Shown piece by piece: positions 35,546 through 44,609 of a stretch of 64,000 nucleotides of DNA; position 1 is the stretch's first letter; every line of letters starts with the position of its first letter. The DNA comes from Picrophilus oshimae DSM 9789. GTDB lineage: Archaea; Thermoplasmatota; Thermoplasmata; Thermoplasmatales; Thermoplasmataceae. Both the position numbers and the translations under genes were made by a program. Under the pieces are notes generated by a model that ran no database searches, had not been told where the DNA came from, and saw only the letters and a list, made by a program, of their open reading frames with translations. Location: NCBI RefSeq assembly GCF_900176435.1, contig NZ_FWYE01000003.1, positions 145,368-209,367 of the forward strand, written 5' to 3'.

Positions 35546-36592
35546 TTAATTGATATTATACTTTATTATCCTTTTGTAATCCTCAATGTATTTATTTTTA
35601 AACTGTATGGATAGATCATCTAGCATTTTAATATAATCTTCAGGTATTTTTATATTTAATGATTCAACAAGCTCATTAAGCTGTTCAACCCTGGTCACAC
35701 CAATAACCGGAACAATTGGTATGTTCATGATCTCGCTCTTTTTTAATATATATGATATCGAGATCTGTGCCAGACTTGCATCAAGACTTCTTGCTATTTC
35801 GTTTATCTCATTAAGTATTTTTATATTATCATTATTTATATAAACTGATAGGTTATCGCTCCTTGACATTGGCGGCACCTCTTTTATGTACCTTCCTGAT
35901 AAAAAGCCATGTGCCAGCGGCATGTATGCCATTATGCCAAGGCCATAGACCCTTGCTATATCAATCTTATCCTTTTCTATGTATCTATCTATTAAATTGT
36001 AGGGCTCCTGCATTGATATCATCTGCAAATGAACATCCCTTGAATACTTTAGAATGTAAATTATATCCTGTGGATGAAAATGGCTCTCTCCTGCATAATA
36101 TATATACCCCTGATATACAAGTGATGATAGTGTATCGATAGTTTCCTCAATTGGTGTTGTTATGTCTGGCATGTGCATGTGCAGTATATCTATATAATCC
36201 GTTTTCAACCTTTTTAATGATTCGTTTACCTGCCATCTTATGTATTTTCTTGAAAGGCCCATGCCATTTGGATGATTTGCCATTCTGCCCATGATCTTTG
36301 TTGATATTACCAGGCTTTCCCTGTCATATCCTATTAATGCTCTTCCAAGGATTCTCTCGGAGTTGCCTGTGTGATAAACATCTGGATTCTGCATTACACC
36401 GTGGTAAATATTGGCTGTATCAAAGAAGTTTATTCCGGAATCAACGGCACTTTTTATTATGTTTAATGCCGCCGGTTCATCGACCTTGTTTATATTAAAG
36501 GAATCAACATCATTTGAGCTTGGAAGATGCCAGGTGCCAAGTGCTATCTCTGAAACTTTTAATCCAGAGTTGCCAAAACGTATGTATTTCAT
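35546..36592 (-). CDS. Aldo/keto reductase
   Basis: A 348-residue NADPH-dependent reductase with a TIM-barrel layout. The active-site tetrad is visible: Asp and Tyr in FFDTANIYHG (about 57-66), Lys in VISTKIMGR (about 95-103), His in ILHMHMPD (about 136-143). The late VIPVIGVTRVEQL is the cofactor-binding region. It has a paralogue at 43591-44580 with the same segment order, so both come from one family. Substrate not predictable. Confidence 0.92.
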   Translation of the reverse strand: MKYIRFGNSGLKVSEIALGTWHLPSSNDVDSFNINKVDEPAALNIIKSAVDSGINFFDTANIYHGVMQNPDVYHTGNSERILGRALIGYDRESLVISTKIMGRMANHPNGMGLSRKYIRWQVNESLKRLKTDYIDILHMHMPDITTPIEETIDTLSSLVYQGYIYYAGESHFHPQDIIYILKYSRDVHLQMISMQEPYNLIDRYIEKDKIDIARVYGLGIMAYMPLAHGFLSGRYIKEVPPMSRSDNLSVYINNDNIKILNEINEIARSLDASLAQISISYILKKSEIMNIPIVPVIGVTRVEQLNELVESLNIKIPEDYIKMLDDLSIQFKNKYIEDYKRIIKYNIN

Positions 36593-36719
36593 ATATATTA
36601 ATATAATTTAATGTTAAAATAATTATCCATAAATGTTATAAAAACAATTATTAAATATTATATCTATAATTTATTAAATTACAGGAATAAGTTTTATAAG
36701 AATATTAGTGCATTTAATT

Positions 36720-36743
36720 AAATTTAATATTAAATTTAATATT
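36720..36743. repeat. Tandem 12-bp repeat before an MFS gene
   Basis: AAATTTAATATT occurs twice in tandem (36720-36731 and 36732-36743), just before the TATA-like ATATATAAAG near 36747-36756 and about 50 bp before the MFS ATG. It may be an operator or simple AT-rich drift. Confidence 0.35.
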
Positions 36744-36796
36744 TAATATATAAAGTTTATTCATAATATTTATTAGGTATGGCTTAATATAAATTC

Positions 36797-38194
36797 ATGA
36801 ATGCAAATACGGAATTCCAAACTATAGACAGTGCAAAGCTTGGAAGATTCCAGTTATTGCTGACAATAACGGCCGCACTTGGCCCTTTCACGGATGCATT
36901 CAACGAGTTTGGTGCGGCAGTGTCATTAACAGAGGTAAGAACATTATTTGAATTGTCCTTGGTTGCCGCTGCACTTGCAAATGCTGCATACTGGGTCGGT
37001 GTTGCCGGTGGTGCAATCTTTGGTGGAATCCTATCTGATGCTATAGGAAGGAAGCAGCTTTTCCTGTATGATACTCTGGGCATGGCCATATTTGCAATTT
37101 TGAGCGGGTTATCCACGGGCTTTATTACATTCTTTGTTACAAGGTTAATACTCGGAATATTCATAGGACTTGACTATGCTGCAGCCCTGCCACTGGTATC
37201 TGAATACGCACCTATAAAGAGAAGGGGATCATTACTATCAATGGAGAAGATCTTCTTCATGTTTGGAACACTTGCAACAACATTGATAGGATTCTATTTA
37301 ACTGCATAAGTAGGCGCTTTACTGGCCTGGAGGTATGATTTCTTCATAGCAGCTGTTCCGGTATTAATACTTTTCGGCCTAAGGTTTGATATGCCACCAA
37401 GCCTGAGATGGGCAAAGGCCAATGGAAGAAAGGATTTAATACCAAAGATAGAGAAGAAGCTGGCAAAGCATGGAATATACATAGATCCAGATAAGATAGA
37501 ACTTGAGAAGAAAACAAGCATTGGTGAGCATGTAAGAGAGTTCTTCAACAGAAGAAACATTAGGGCAATAGCATACATATTCTGGATAGGTGCAGCATAT
37601 GCACTTACTGTTAACCTTGTTTCAGTTTACTCGTCAGCTGTTTTAAAGGATGATTTCCATGTATCATATGCAGGCGCAACATTTGGCACATTCCTAATAG
37701 ATCTGATAGGTACATTCGGCGTTGTTCTAACATTAATCCTTGCTGACCGTGTTGGAAGAAGGCTTATGGGACTTCTCGGCTTTGTTTTAAGTGCAATACC
37801 ATTAATAGTGCTCTTATTCGCATATATTTACCACTTCATAAGCGTTGACCTGGTAATAGGCATGTTTGGCCTGTTCTTCTTCATAAACGTTGGTTTCATA
37901 GGGACATTACAGTACCTGCCGGCTGCAGAAATATCCACAACAAATTCAAGAGGTCTCGCGGTTGGCTGGGAAAAACTTTTTGAATTCGGACTGGCACTTC
38001 CGGCACTTGTAATTTACGCCGCAATAGGCCTTTTTAACTCTTTAATCTACGATATAGTCATGGTTATCATAGGCGGAATCATATTATATGCACTATCAAT
38101 GGAAACAGGTGGGCGCTCCCTTGAGGAGAATGCAATGAATTCAATGAGTGGCCTAAAGCACACAGCAAAGAGAACCGAGCTCAAGGAGGAATAA
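36797..38194 (+). pseudogene. MFS transporter gene interrupted by one in-frame TAA
   Basis: The reading frame is continuous for 466 codons except for a single TAA at 37307-37309. Before it lie 170 residues with the first membrane segments and the motif GGILSDAIGRKQLF. After it the same frame continues at once with VGALLAWRYDFF and runs through the central loop, LADRVGRRLMGL and the C-terminal GGRSLEEN, a metabolite:H+ symporter type. No base is gained or lost. A nonsense mutation, sequence error or readthrough are all possible. Reinitiation at ATG 37391 would give only a half-carrier. Codon use is like a well-expressed gene, so the damage appears recent. Confidence 0.82.
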
Positions 38195-38900
38195 AATCGT
38201 AAATACCATTGTCCTCATTAATTCTCTTTTTTATTTCATCGTATAATATATCTTTTAAATCTATTATTAAATCCCTATTTTTTTCACAGAATGTTTTTAT
38301 TTTTACACCGTATTTATATTTATATGGTACAGCTGCAATTGAATCACCTTTAAAATCATCTGAAACAGAATTTACAGAGATTACAGGTATTCTATTCTCC
38401 AGGGACCTTGATTCAACATAGAGATGCCATTCATTGTGAAACTCGTACCTTATTAAAGAGGGATTTAATATCAATGACGCACCTTTTTTTATAAGAATCT
38501 TTGCATAGTATGGAAAATCCAGATCATAGCATATTGCTATGCCAATTTTTCCATGCATTGTTTCAAAAACATTTATTTTGTTACCTGGATTATAATAAAT
38601 GGATTCTCCCATGTACAAATTTATCTTATCCTGATATCCAATTAAGGCACCATCTGATATTATATATGAACGGTTGAAAAGTTTTTCATCGATGAATGAG
38701 AATGATCCCGGGACTATTGTTTTATTCCTTGATTTTTCAATCAATATATTTATAATATTTTCAATATTTTCATTGTTTAATCTTTCTGTTATCCATTTTT
38801 CAGGCATTAATGTTATATCTGAATCAAAACAAAGATCATTGAGATATTTAACAGCATCTTTATAGTTCATCCTTTGAGCCTGGATACCTTTTATAATCAT
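38181..38900 (-). CDS. Carbon-nitrogen hydrolase (nitrilase superfamily)
   Basis: A 239-residue amidase-type enzyme with the Glu-Lys-Cys triad: E34 in MPEKW, K92 in YQDKINLY and C124 in AICYDLDFP. The ENRIPVISVNS block near 175 is also typical. Short for the superfamily but complete in motifs. The likely reaction is amide hydrolysis, for example omega-amidase or an N-carbamoyl compound; not decidable. It overlaps the convergent interrupted MFS gene by 14 bp. Confidence 0.88.
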   Translation of the reverse strand: MIIKGIQAQRMNYKDAVKYLNDLCFDSDITLMPEKWITERLNNENIENIINILIEKSRNKTIVPGSFSFIDEKLFNRSYIISDGALIGYQDKINLYMGESIYYNPGNKINVFETMHGKIGIAICYDLDFPYYAKILIKKGASLILNPSLIRYEFHNEWHLYVESRSLENRIPVISVNSVSDDFKGDSIAAVPYKYKYGVKIKTFCEKNRDLIIDLKDILYDEIKKRINEDNGIYDFIPP

Positions 38901-38975
38901 AATTTTGTATTACCTTTAAAGATATAATAATTAATTCATGCAAAGCTTTATTTATATTGTTTATGATTATGCATA

Positions 38976-39251
38976 ATGTCTGTGAGAACGGATATTGAAA
39001 ACCTTAAAAAACAGAAGGAGATCCTTGAAGACTTTATATCGAAGCTAAACGATGCCATGGAGGATGCAGTAACATCAATAAATGATAAAACAGATGATTT
39101 AGAATTAAACGACGATGATGAGCAAATATTAACAGAGGTAAGCCTTTTATCAGAGGCCGTTGAGGTTGATATGATGCATTTACTCAGGGATCTTGAGGAG
39201 CTTGTTCAGGGTATGGATGACATGGATAAAAAATTTAAGTTAAGCAAGTGA
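38976..39251 (+). CDS. Small acidic coiled-coil protein (91 residues)
   Basis: Nearly all-helical: 6-35 and 55-90 form heptad-like coils (DIENLKKQKEILEDFISKL; EVSLLSEAVEVDMMHLLRDL) around an Asp-rich linker, NDKTDDLELNDDDEQ. This helix-turn-helix coil resembles prefoldin-like subunits in shape, but no specific family is recognised. First of three small helical genes on the plus strand: four bases separate it from the 42-residue gene. Confidence 0.7.
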   Translation: MSVRTDIENLKKQKEILEDFISKLNDAMEDAVTSINDKTDDLELNDDDEQILTEVSLLSEAVEVDMMHLLRDLEELVQGMDDMDKKFKLSK

Positions 39252-39255
39252 AATT

Positions 39256-39384
39256 ATGAATTATCAGGAGGAGGAGGAAAAATTAGCGAACATGGAAAAG
39301 AGGCTCCAGGAGATGAAGGAGGATCTAAAAACAATAACGGAGATAGAGTCGATAATATCGAGAAAACTAAGAGAGAGGAAATGA
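39256..39384 (+). CDS. Tiny coiled-coil protein (42 residues)
   Basis: An ATG-to-TGA frame too short for standard calling. The product begins MNYQEEEEKLANM and ends SRKLRERK, one charged amphipathic helix with heptad spacing of Leu, Met and Ile. It starts four bases after the first gene and its TGA overlaps the ATG of the third gene (ATGA). This tight coupling and shared helical character support a real gene. It could pair with the 65-residue product as the two halves of one hairpin. Confidence 0.55.
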   Translation: MNYQEEEEKLANMEKRLQEMKEDLKTITEIESIISRKLRERK

Positions 39385-39578
39385 TAAAGCTTGCCATGAT
39401 TGAATCAAGAATTGCAGCGATAAATACTGAGATGCTGGAAACATCAGAGGCAATAAAAAATGAGATCATAAGGGCATCAGGACTTATTGCAATGGCAAGG
39501 CTGAATGATATAGATATCGATAAAGAACTTGAAGAAAAGATAAAATATTATTTCGATAAATATCTTAAAAAACTTTAG
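39381..39578 (+). CDS. Small helical protein (65 residues)
   Basis: Helical product starting MIKLAMIESRIAAINTEML and ending in a Lys/Tyr-rich helix, KIKYYFDKYLKKL. The ATG overlaps the stop of the 42-residue gene by 4 bp. The opening continues the coiled-coil pattern of its upstream neighbour. No known domain. The stop shares a TTAG tetranucleotide with the stop of convergent dinB. Confidence 0.62.
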   Translation: MIKLAMIESRIAAINTEMLETSEAIKNEIIRASGLIAMARLNDIDIDKELEEKIKYYFDKYLKKL

Positions 39579-40609
39579 AAGAAATCATCTAATGTATTAT
39601 TTTTTGAGATCTTGCTTAATCTTACGCCTATCCTTCTTATGTTTCTATTATCCTCTGAGATTATTTTATTTAAAAGGTTCAATGCTATATTTATTGAATT
39701 ATCCCTCTTTATTGCATTTCCTGTGTATGATCTTGATACAATGTCAAGATCCTCCATTATTGCAACAACGCTTATTTCCTGTGGTATTCCAGGTGCCTTT
39801 TCATATGCTGCATCAATGCTCTTTTTAAGATATGGAACTATCTTATCAATGTCCCTTGTGTTCTCTGGCAGTGTTAAATATCTTCCAAAGTTCTTTTTTA
39901 CCCTTGGCTCAACAGGGCTAAAATATTTATTCTCATACAATTCGTAAAGATAATTTGTCTTTGATTCACCAAGTATGGATTTTATCTTATTTACATCAAA
40001 ATTCTTTATATCCCTTAAATACTCGATGCCAATCTCATTTAAATTCTTAGAAAGAACCTTTCCGATTCCAGGTATATCATTTATCTTTATGTCATTTAAA
40101 AATTTCTCTGTTTCATCAGCTGATATGCATTTTATGCCATTTGGCTTTGCCATCTCTGCGGCCATCTTTGCTATTACCTTGTTTATACCTATTCCTATGC
40201 TGACCTTTATTCCGGTTTCATTTAATATCCTGTTTTTTATTTCATTTGCAATGCCAATTTTACAGTCGTTTCCATCAATATCTATATATGCCTCATCTAT
40301 ACTTGCTATCTCCATTTTTTCAGAGTATTCTGATATTATATCCATTATTTTATCAGAGTACTTTTGATAAAAATCCTTTCTTATCGGTAAAAAAACTGCA
40401 CGGTTTTTTCCTATTTCAAGTGCCCTGTAAAGTGGCATTCCTGATTTTATGCCAAGGGCCCTGGCCTCGTAGTTTGATGTTGCAACAGCGCCGCTTCTCT
40501 CATTTCTGCCAGAATAAACGGATACAACGACAGGTTTTCCCTTTAGTGATGGATCATTTATCTCCTCAACCTGTGCAAAGAAATAATCAAAGTCTATAAG
40601 CATTATCAT
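39575..40609 (-). CDS. dinB: DNA polymerase IV, Y-family translesion polymerase
   Basis: A 344-residue translesion polymerase of the Dpo4/DinB type. The catalytic carboxylates are D6 (LIDFDYFF) and D105-E106 (SIDEAYIDI). The finger block SNYEARALGIKSGMPL is at 45-60. The thumb helix-hairpin-helix is IKINDIPGIGKVLSKNL near 175, and the little-finger domain begins with YLTLPENTRDID near 245. A C-terminal NNTLDDFF resembles a PCNA-interacting peptide ending in a double aromatic. Confidence 0.95.
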   Translation of the reverse strand: MIMLIDFDYFFAQVEEINDPSLKGKPVVVSVYSGRNERSGAVATSNYEARALGIKSGMPLYRALEIGKNRAVFLPIRKDFYQKYSDKIMDIISEYSEKMEIASIDEAYIDIDGNDCKIGIANEIKNRILNETGIKVSIGIGINKVIAKMAAEMAKPNGIKCISADETEKFLNDIKINDIPGIGKVLSKNLNEIGIEYLRDIKNFDVNKIKSILGESKTNYLYELYENKYFSPVEPRVKKNFGRYLTLPENTRDIDKIVPYLKKSIDAAYEKAPGIPQEISVVAIMEDLDIVSRSYTGNAIKRDNSINIALNLLNKIISEDNRNIRRIGVRLSKISKNNTLDDFF

Positions 40610-40673
40610 TAATTTTTAAATATTAATATCTATAAAATTTTTTTGCAATTACCAGTCCTTGAAATTCCATATT

Positions 40674-40698
40674 TAAATATCCTGATGCAGGATATTTA
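40674..40698. promoter_or_regulatory. 25-bp perfect palindrome, candidate operator
   Basis: Arms of 11 bp (TAAATATCCTG and CAGGATATTTA) flank ATG at 40685-40687. It lies in the 155-bp gap between divergent dinB and the ClC gene, about 67 bp before the ClC ATG. It could bind a dimeric regulator, or form a stem in RNA. No known consensus is recognised. Confidence 0.5.
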
Positions 40699-40713
40699 TA
40701 GGGATATTTATAG
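40690..40713. repeat. Tandem 12-bp repeat overlapping the palindrome
   Basis: GGATATTTATAG is repeated head-to-tail at 40690-40701 and 40702-40713. The first unit shares the right arm of the palindrome, so an arm-like half site is present three times. This strengthens the idea of a regulatory cluster. Confidence 0.45.
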
Positions 40714-40764
40714 TTTATTTTAATTGGTTAAATATTTAAATTACTATATAATGCCAATGAATAT

Positions 40765-42537
40765 ATGCGAAGAATTAGCTTTAAACTATCATCACTGCCA
40801 TATTTCGAGAAATGGTTTATCATGGGACTAATCATAGGCATTATATCAGGTCTCGGTGCTACTATCTTTTATTTTTCAATAAGATTTTTCGAATACATAT
40901 TTCTTGCAAGGATTGTTGGAACAAACCTTCCCAGACCGCTCGGTGAAAATGGCTCACTCATCTATCATTTTTATGCACTTAGATTCTATTTAATACCGGT
41001 CGTTTTAATTGCTGGTGCCGCAATATCAAGCTTCATTGTCCAAAGGTTTGCGCCTGAGGCCGAGGGTCATGGAACGGATAGTGCAATAAGATCTTTTCAC
41101 TACAACTATGGAAAGATAAGAAGAAGAATACCTGTTGTTAAAACAATAGCCTCTGCAATAACGATAGGCTCGGGTGGCTCTGCAGGCCGTGAGGGGCCAA
41201 CAGCCCAGATAGCAGCAGGCCTTGGCTCATTTATAGCAGATCTTCTTGGGCTAACACCAAGGGATAGAAGAATAGCAGTTGCTGTTGGCATAGGCTCTGG
41301 CATAGGTACAATATTTAAGGCACCAATAGGTGGTGCTGTTCTCGGAGCCGAGATATTGTACAGAAGGGATATGGAAACCGAGGTTTTATTTCCTTCAATA
41401 GTGGCTGCATCAGTAGGCTATTCAATATTTGCCTCAATTGTCGGCTTTGAGCCAATTTTTGGTTATTATCTTTTACCATTCAATCCACTGCGTTTGCCGT
41501 TCTATGCAACCCTTGGTTTAATAACAGGTCTTTTTGCAATTTTCTACGTAAGGTTTTTCTACGGCACAAGGGATTTTTTTAAAAGGTTAAATTTATCACC
41601 GTATTACAAACCGATAATAGGTGCTGCATTTACCGGAATTATTGCACTGTTTTTCCCGGAGGTTCTGAGCACAGGATATGGCTGGGTTCAGCTCCTTGAA
41701 TACGGCAGGTTCAATGAATTTGTTTATTATGGCATGCCGCTGGTAATATTTTTGGTTTTCCTTCCATTTATGAAGGTATTTGCAACATCATTTACTGTAG
41801 CCAGCGGTGGCTCAGGCGGTGTCTTTGCGCCTGGCATATTCATAGGTGCATCACTTGGTGCGCTTCTTGGTTATCTAGTTCATCTTGGCTTTCCATACAT
41901 AGCACCAAACATTGCACCATTTGTTATCATTGGAATGCTTTCTTTTTTTGGTGCTGCCGGAAAGGTGCCGCTTTCTGTTATTTTAATGGTCGTTGAAATG
42001 ACCGGTAGCCTTCAATTACTCCCTGGTGCCATGCTTGCAGTTGCAATATCATATATTGTTTCAGGTACAAAATACAGCATATATGAATCACAGGTACTTA
42101 CAAGAAGGGATTCACCTGCAAACATGGGTGAATTCTCATCCCCACTGCTTAAAAATATAATTATTAAGGATCTAAACATAGAAAAGATATACGTTGAACC
42201 ATACGATGAAATATATTCCGCAAGGGAACTAATGAACTATTATGAACTTTACTCGCTGCCTGTTGTCCAGAACCAGAAATTTTTGGGAACGGTCTATGTA
42301 ACAGATCTTGAAAATGCAAGGTACGGCCCGGTTAACGATTACTATGTACCGGCAACATCATTTATAAGGCCTGAAAGCAATGCCGAGGCAGCATGGGAGC
42401 TTATGATGAAGAACAGAACAACCTGGTGTCCCGTTGTCAAGGATGGTAATTTTATAGGCATAGTAAGATTAAAAACAATTCTTGATGTTTACAAAAAATA
42501 CCTTGAGGAAAACCCGGAGATTAATAAAGATTATTAA
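40765..42537 (+). CDS. ClC-family chloride channel/antiporter with CBS domains
   Basis: A 590-residue membrane protein. Selectivity-filter blocks are GSGGSAGREGPTAQIAAG near 136-153, with the gating Glu of GREGP, and ASGGSGGVFAPGIF near 350. A conserved Tyr/helix R region follows. From about 455 to 575 lie two CBS domains (IEKIYVEPYDEIYSAREL and following), which bind adenine nucleotides in related proteins. The gating Glu suggests Cl-/H+ exchange, useful for pH homeostasis in an acidophile. A small SpoIIM-like membrane gene follows 21 bp later on the same strand. Confidence 0.93.
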   Translation: MRRISFKLSSLPYFEKWFIMGLIIGIISGLGATIFYFSIRFFEYIFLARIVGTNLPRPLGENGSLIYHFYALRFYLIPVVLIAGAAISSFIVQRFAPEAEGHGTDSAIRSFHYNYGKIRRRIPVVKTIASAITIGSGGSAGREGPTAQIAAGLGSFIADLLGLTPRDRRIAVAVGIGSGIGTIFKAPIGGAVLGAEILYRRDMETEVLFPSIVAASVGYSIFASIVGFEPIFGYYLLPFNPLRLPFYATLGLITGLFAIFYVRFFYGTRDFFKRLNLSPYYKPIIGAAFTGIIALFFPEVLSTGYGWVQLLEYGRFNEFVYYGMPLVIFLVFLPFMKVFATSFTVASGGSGGVFAPGIFIGASLGALLGYLVHLGFPYIAPNIAPFVIIGMLSFFGAAGKVPLSVILMVVEMTGSLQLLPGAMLAVAISYIVSGTKYSIYESQVLTRRDSPANMGEFSSPLLKNIIIKDLNIEKIYVEPYDEIYSARELMNYYELYSLPVVQNQKFLGTVYVTDLENARYGPVNDYYVPATSFIRPESNAEAAWELMMKNRTTWCPVVKDGNFIGIVRLKTILDVYKKYLEENPEINKDY

Positions 42538-42558
42538 GTATAATTTAAATTATCTTTC

Positions 42559-43239
42559 ATGAAGGTTACTGCAGGCAAGCTCTTTATAATATTCTTCGTA
42601 CTTGAAATAGCCATCTATCTTGGTGTTTCCTCAATACCTTATAACAATCCCGGACTTTACAATGCATTCAAGCTTGAGCAGAGCTCAATTGTTTCCCAGC
42701 CATTTATAACGATGTGGCTTTCTATTTTTCCACACAATCTATTAATAGCAACAATAGAATTTATAGTTCCTGTTATCGGTGTAATATTCTTTGTTTATTC
42801 AATAACAGAGACATCACTGGTTCTTGCAGCCGAGGGTACCGTGCATTACCATGTATCAGGACTATTCCTGGCGATATCATTATTTTTATTACCTGATACC
42901 TGGCTCGAGATACCAAGCTATGCAATAGCATCTGCCATGAATATTTATATAATATATTATCTAATAACGCTAAGAAAAAGGAATTACAGCACAAAAAGGC
43001 TATTCACAAGGTTAATAGAGATGTACCTTTTTATTGTGCTGGAGCTTGCCATTGCAGGTGCAGTTGAAACATGGACGATAACCATGGAGCTGGCAAACTA
43101 CCCATTGAACTATATACTGGAGCGTGTCTGGCCTGTTTCAATACCGGCATTCTTACTTTTAATATTCCTGTTCAGATACATAAACAGGGAAGACAGGAAG
43201 AACAACATCCGGGATATGGATTATTCAAATGAATACTAA
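42559..43239 (+). CDS. SpoIIM/DUF95-like integral membrane protein
   Basis: A 226-residue protein with about five membrane segments. The family block is HNLLIATIEFIVPVIGVIFF, followed by LLPDTWLEIPSYAIA; in typical members this is HGI-E-PA. Archaeal members have no known function; in Bacillus SpoIIM belongs to a membrane complex. It lies 21 bp after the ClC gene, so the pair is probably cotranscribed. Confidence 0.72.
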   Translation: MKVTAGKLFIIFFVLEIAIYLGVSSIPYNNPGLYNAFKLEQSSIVSQPFITMWLSIFPHNLLIATIEFIVPVIGVIFFVYSITETSLVLAAEGTVHYHVSGLFLAISLFLLPDTWLEIPSYAIASAMNIYIIYYLITLRKRNYSTKRLFTRLIEMYLFIVLELAIAGAVETWTITMELANYPLNYILERVWPVSIPAFLLLIFLFRYINREDRKNNIRDMDYSNEY

Positions 43240-43265
43240 AAATAATTTTTATTTATAATTAAAAG

Positions 43266-43348
43266 CGCGAGGAGTGGGATTCGAACCCACGCTCTCATTA
43301 CGAGAAACAGCTTAGCAGGCTGCCGCCGTACCCCTGGGCCATCCTCGC
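43266..43348 (-). tRNA. tRNA-Ser (anticodon GCU)
   Basis: Type II tRNA on the minus strand, 83 nt: acceptor GCGAGGA/TCCTCGC with discriminator G, anticodon loop CTGCTAA (anticodon GCT, reads AGC/AGU), a long variable arm TTCTCGTAATGAGA that folds on itself, and T arm GTGGG-TTCGAAT-CCCAC. No CCA encoded, no intron visible. The 5' end is one base from the stop codon of a 53-residue gene on the same strand, with no promoter between them. Confidence 0.95.
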
Positions 43349-43349
43349 A

Positions 43350-43511
43350 TTATGAGCTGTACCTCTCCTGGAGATCATTTGCTATCTGTTCAAGCACCTC
43401 CTCGAAGCTCTCGTTTTCCATGTTTACAACATCACCGTTTGGTAGTGTGATCCTGACGTAGTATATATCACCGTCTTTTGAGATCTCCACCTCTGCCAGC
43501 TTATCTCCCAT
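43350..43511 (-). CDS. Small hypothetical protein (53 residues) abutting tRNA-Ser
   Basis: A complete ATG-to-TAA frame. The product starts MGDKLAEVEISKDG, has two beta strands (DIYYVRITLPNGDVVNM) and one acidic C-terminal helix (SFEEVLEQIANDLQERY): a small beta-beta-alpha fold, acidic overall. Codon use and amphipathicity look genuine. A TATA-like stretch on the minus strand at about 43526-43536 is 20-25 bp before the ATG. Family not recognised. The stop is one base ahead of the tRNA-Ser 5' end, so the two probably share a transcript. Confidence 0.72.
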   Translation of the reverse strand: MGDKLAEVEISKDGDIYYVRITLPNGDVVNMENESFEEVLEQIANDLQERYSS

Positions 43512-43590
43512 GTTTAGTGTAATTATTTTTAATATATTATCTTTTTCTATATGAAATTCTTATTATTTCTAATATTATTAAAAATTTATA

Positions 43591-44580
43591 TTATAATTCA
43601 TCGATCATCTTCATGTATGTATTATTTATATTTATGTTAAGCGCCTCAAGATTTTCATCAAGGTAATTTTCATTTGTTACTCCAAGTATTGGTATTATAT
43701 TTATAGATGCCTCCTCAGACCTTTTTAATATCCAGGCTATTGCAAGCTGTGCCATGGTAACATCAAGTTTTCTTGCTATTTCACTGAGCCTTATGACCAT
43801 TTCAGAGGTTTCATCTATCCTTCTTGATAAATCCTTGTAATAGCTTATCCTACCAGTACTCGATTTCATGTACTTTCCTGATAATATTCCCTGTTCCAAT
43901 GGTTCATATGCAAGTATTCCAAGCCCCATTGACCTTGCAACATCGAATTTTGACTCCTCTATTGATCTGTTCAATATATTGTAAGGCTCCTGCATTGTTA
44001 TAAATTTTTCATAATTATTTTTCTCCGCTATGTTCATAAAATCAGTTACATCTGATGCAGAGACATTGCTTGATCCTATGTATCTAACAAGATCAAGATC
44101 AACAAGATGACTCAATGTTTTCATTGTTTCATTATGTGGCGTATTATTATCGCTCCAGTGTATCTGGTATAAATCAATATAATCGGTTTTTAACCTTTTT
44201 AATGATTCTCTTATCTGCCACATTATATGCTTCCTTGATAAACCCTCACCGTTTGGAAACCCTGCCATGGGGCCCCTGACCTTTGTGGCTATTACAAGGC
44301 TTTCGCGCTCATATTCCTTTATAATGTTGCCAAGTATTCTTTCCGAGTTTCCGGTGCATTTTATGCAGTCCTCGTTATGCTCCACCCTTCCATGGTATAT
44401 ATTTGATGTATCAAAGAAGTTTATACCATTATCATATGCCTTTTTGAATATCCTTGAAAATGCAGCCTCATCAACATTTTCTATGCCGTTGTTAAATGAT
44501 CCATTTCCTGGCAGATGCCATGTACCTATACATAACCTTGATACAATAGTTCCTGAATTACCAAGTCTTGTATAATCCAT
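43591..44580 (-). CDS. Aldo/keto reductase
   Basis: A 329-residue NADPH-dependent reductase. Tetrad: Asp/Tyr in FFDTSNIYHG (about 56-65), Lys in VIATKVRGP, His in YQIHWSDNN. It has a Cys pair in EDCIKCTGNSE next to the active-site loop that its paralogue at 35546-36592 lacks. The C-terminal PILGVTNENYL is the cofactor region. Substrate unknown. Confidence 0.92.
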   Translation of the reverse strand: MDYTRLGNSGTIVSRLCIGTWHLPGNGSFNNGIENVDEAAFSRIFKKAYDNGINFFDTSNIYHGRVEHNEDCIKCTGNSERILGNIIKEYERESLVIATKVRGPMAGFPNGEGLSRKHIMWQIRESLKRLKTDYIDLYQIHWSDNNTPHNETMKTLSHLVDLDLVRYIGSSNVSASDVTDFMNIAEKNNYEKFITMQEPYNILNRSIEESKFDVARSMGLGILAYEPLEQGILSGKYMKSSTGRISYYKDLSRRIDETSEMVIRLSEIARKLDVTMAQLAIAWILKRSEEASINIIPILGVTNENYLDENLEALNININNTYMKMIDEL

Positions 44581-44609
44581 AATGTTAATTATTTTAATAA
44601 TATATAAGA

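Noticed and set aside
36774..36788. DtxR-like box TTAGGTATGGCTTAA before the interrupted MFS gene
   Set aside because: The two halves do not form a good palindrome and the position relative to the promoter is unclear; probably chance in AT-rich DNA.
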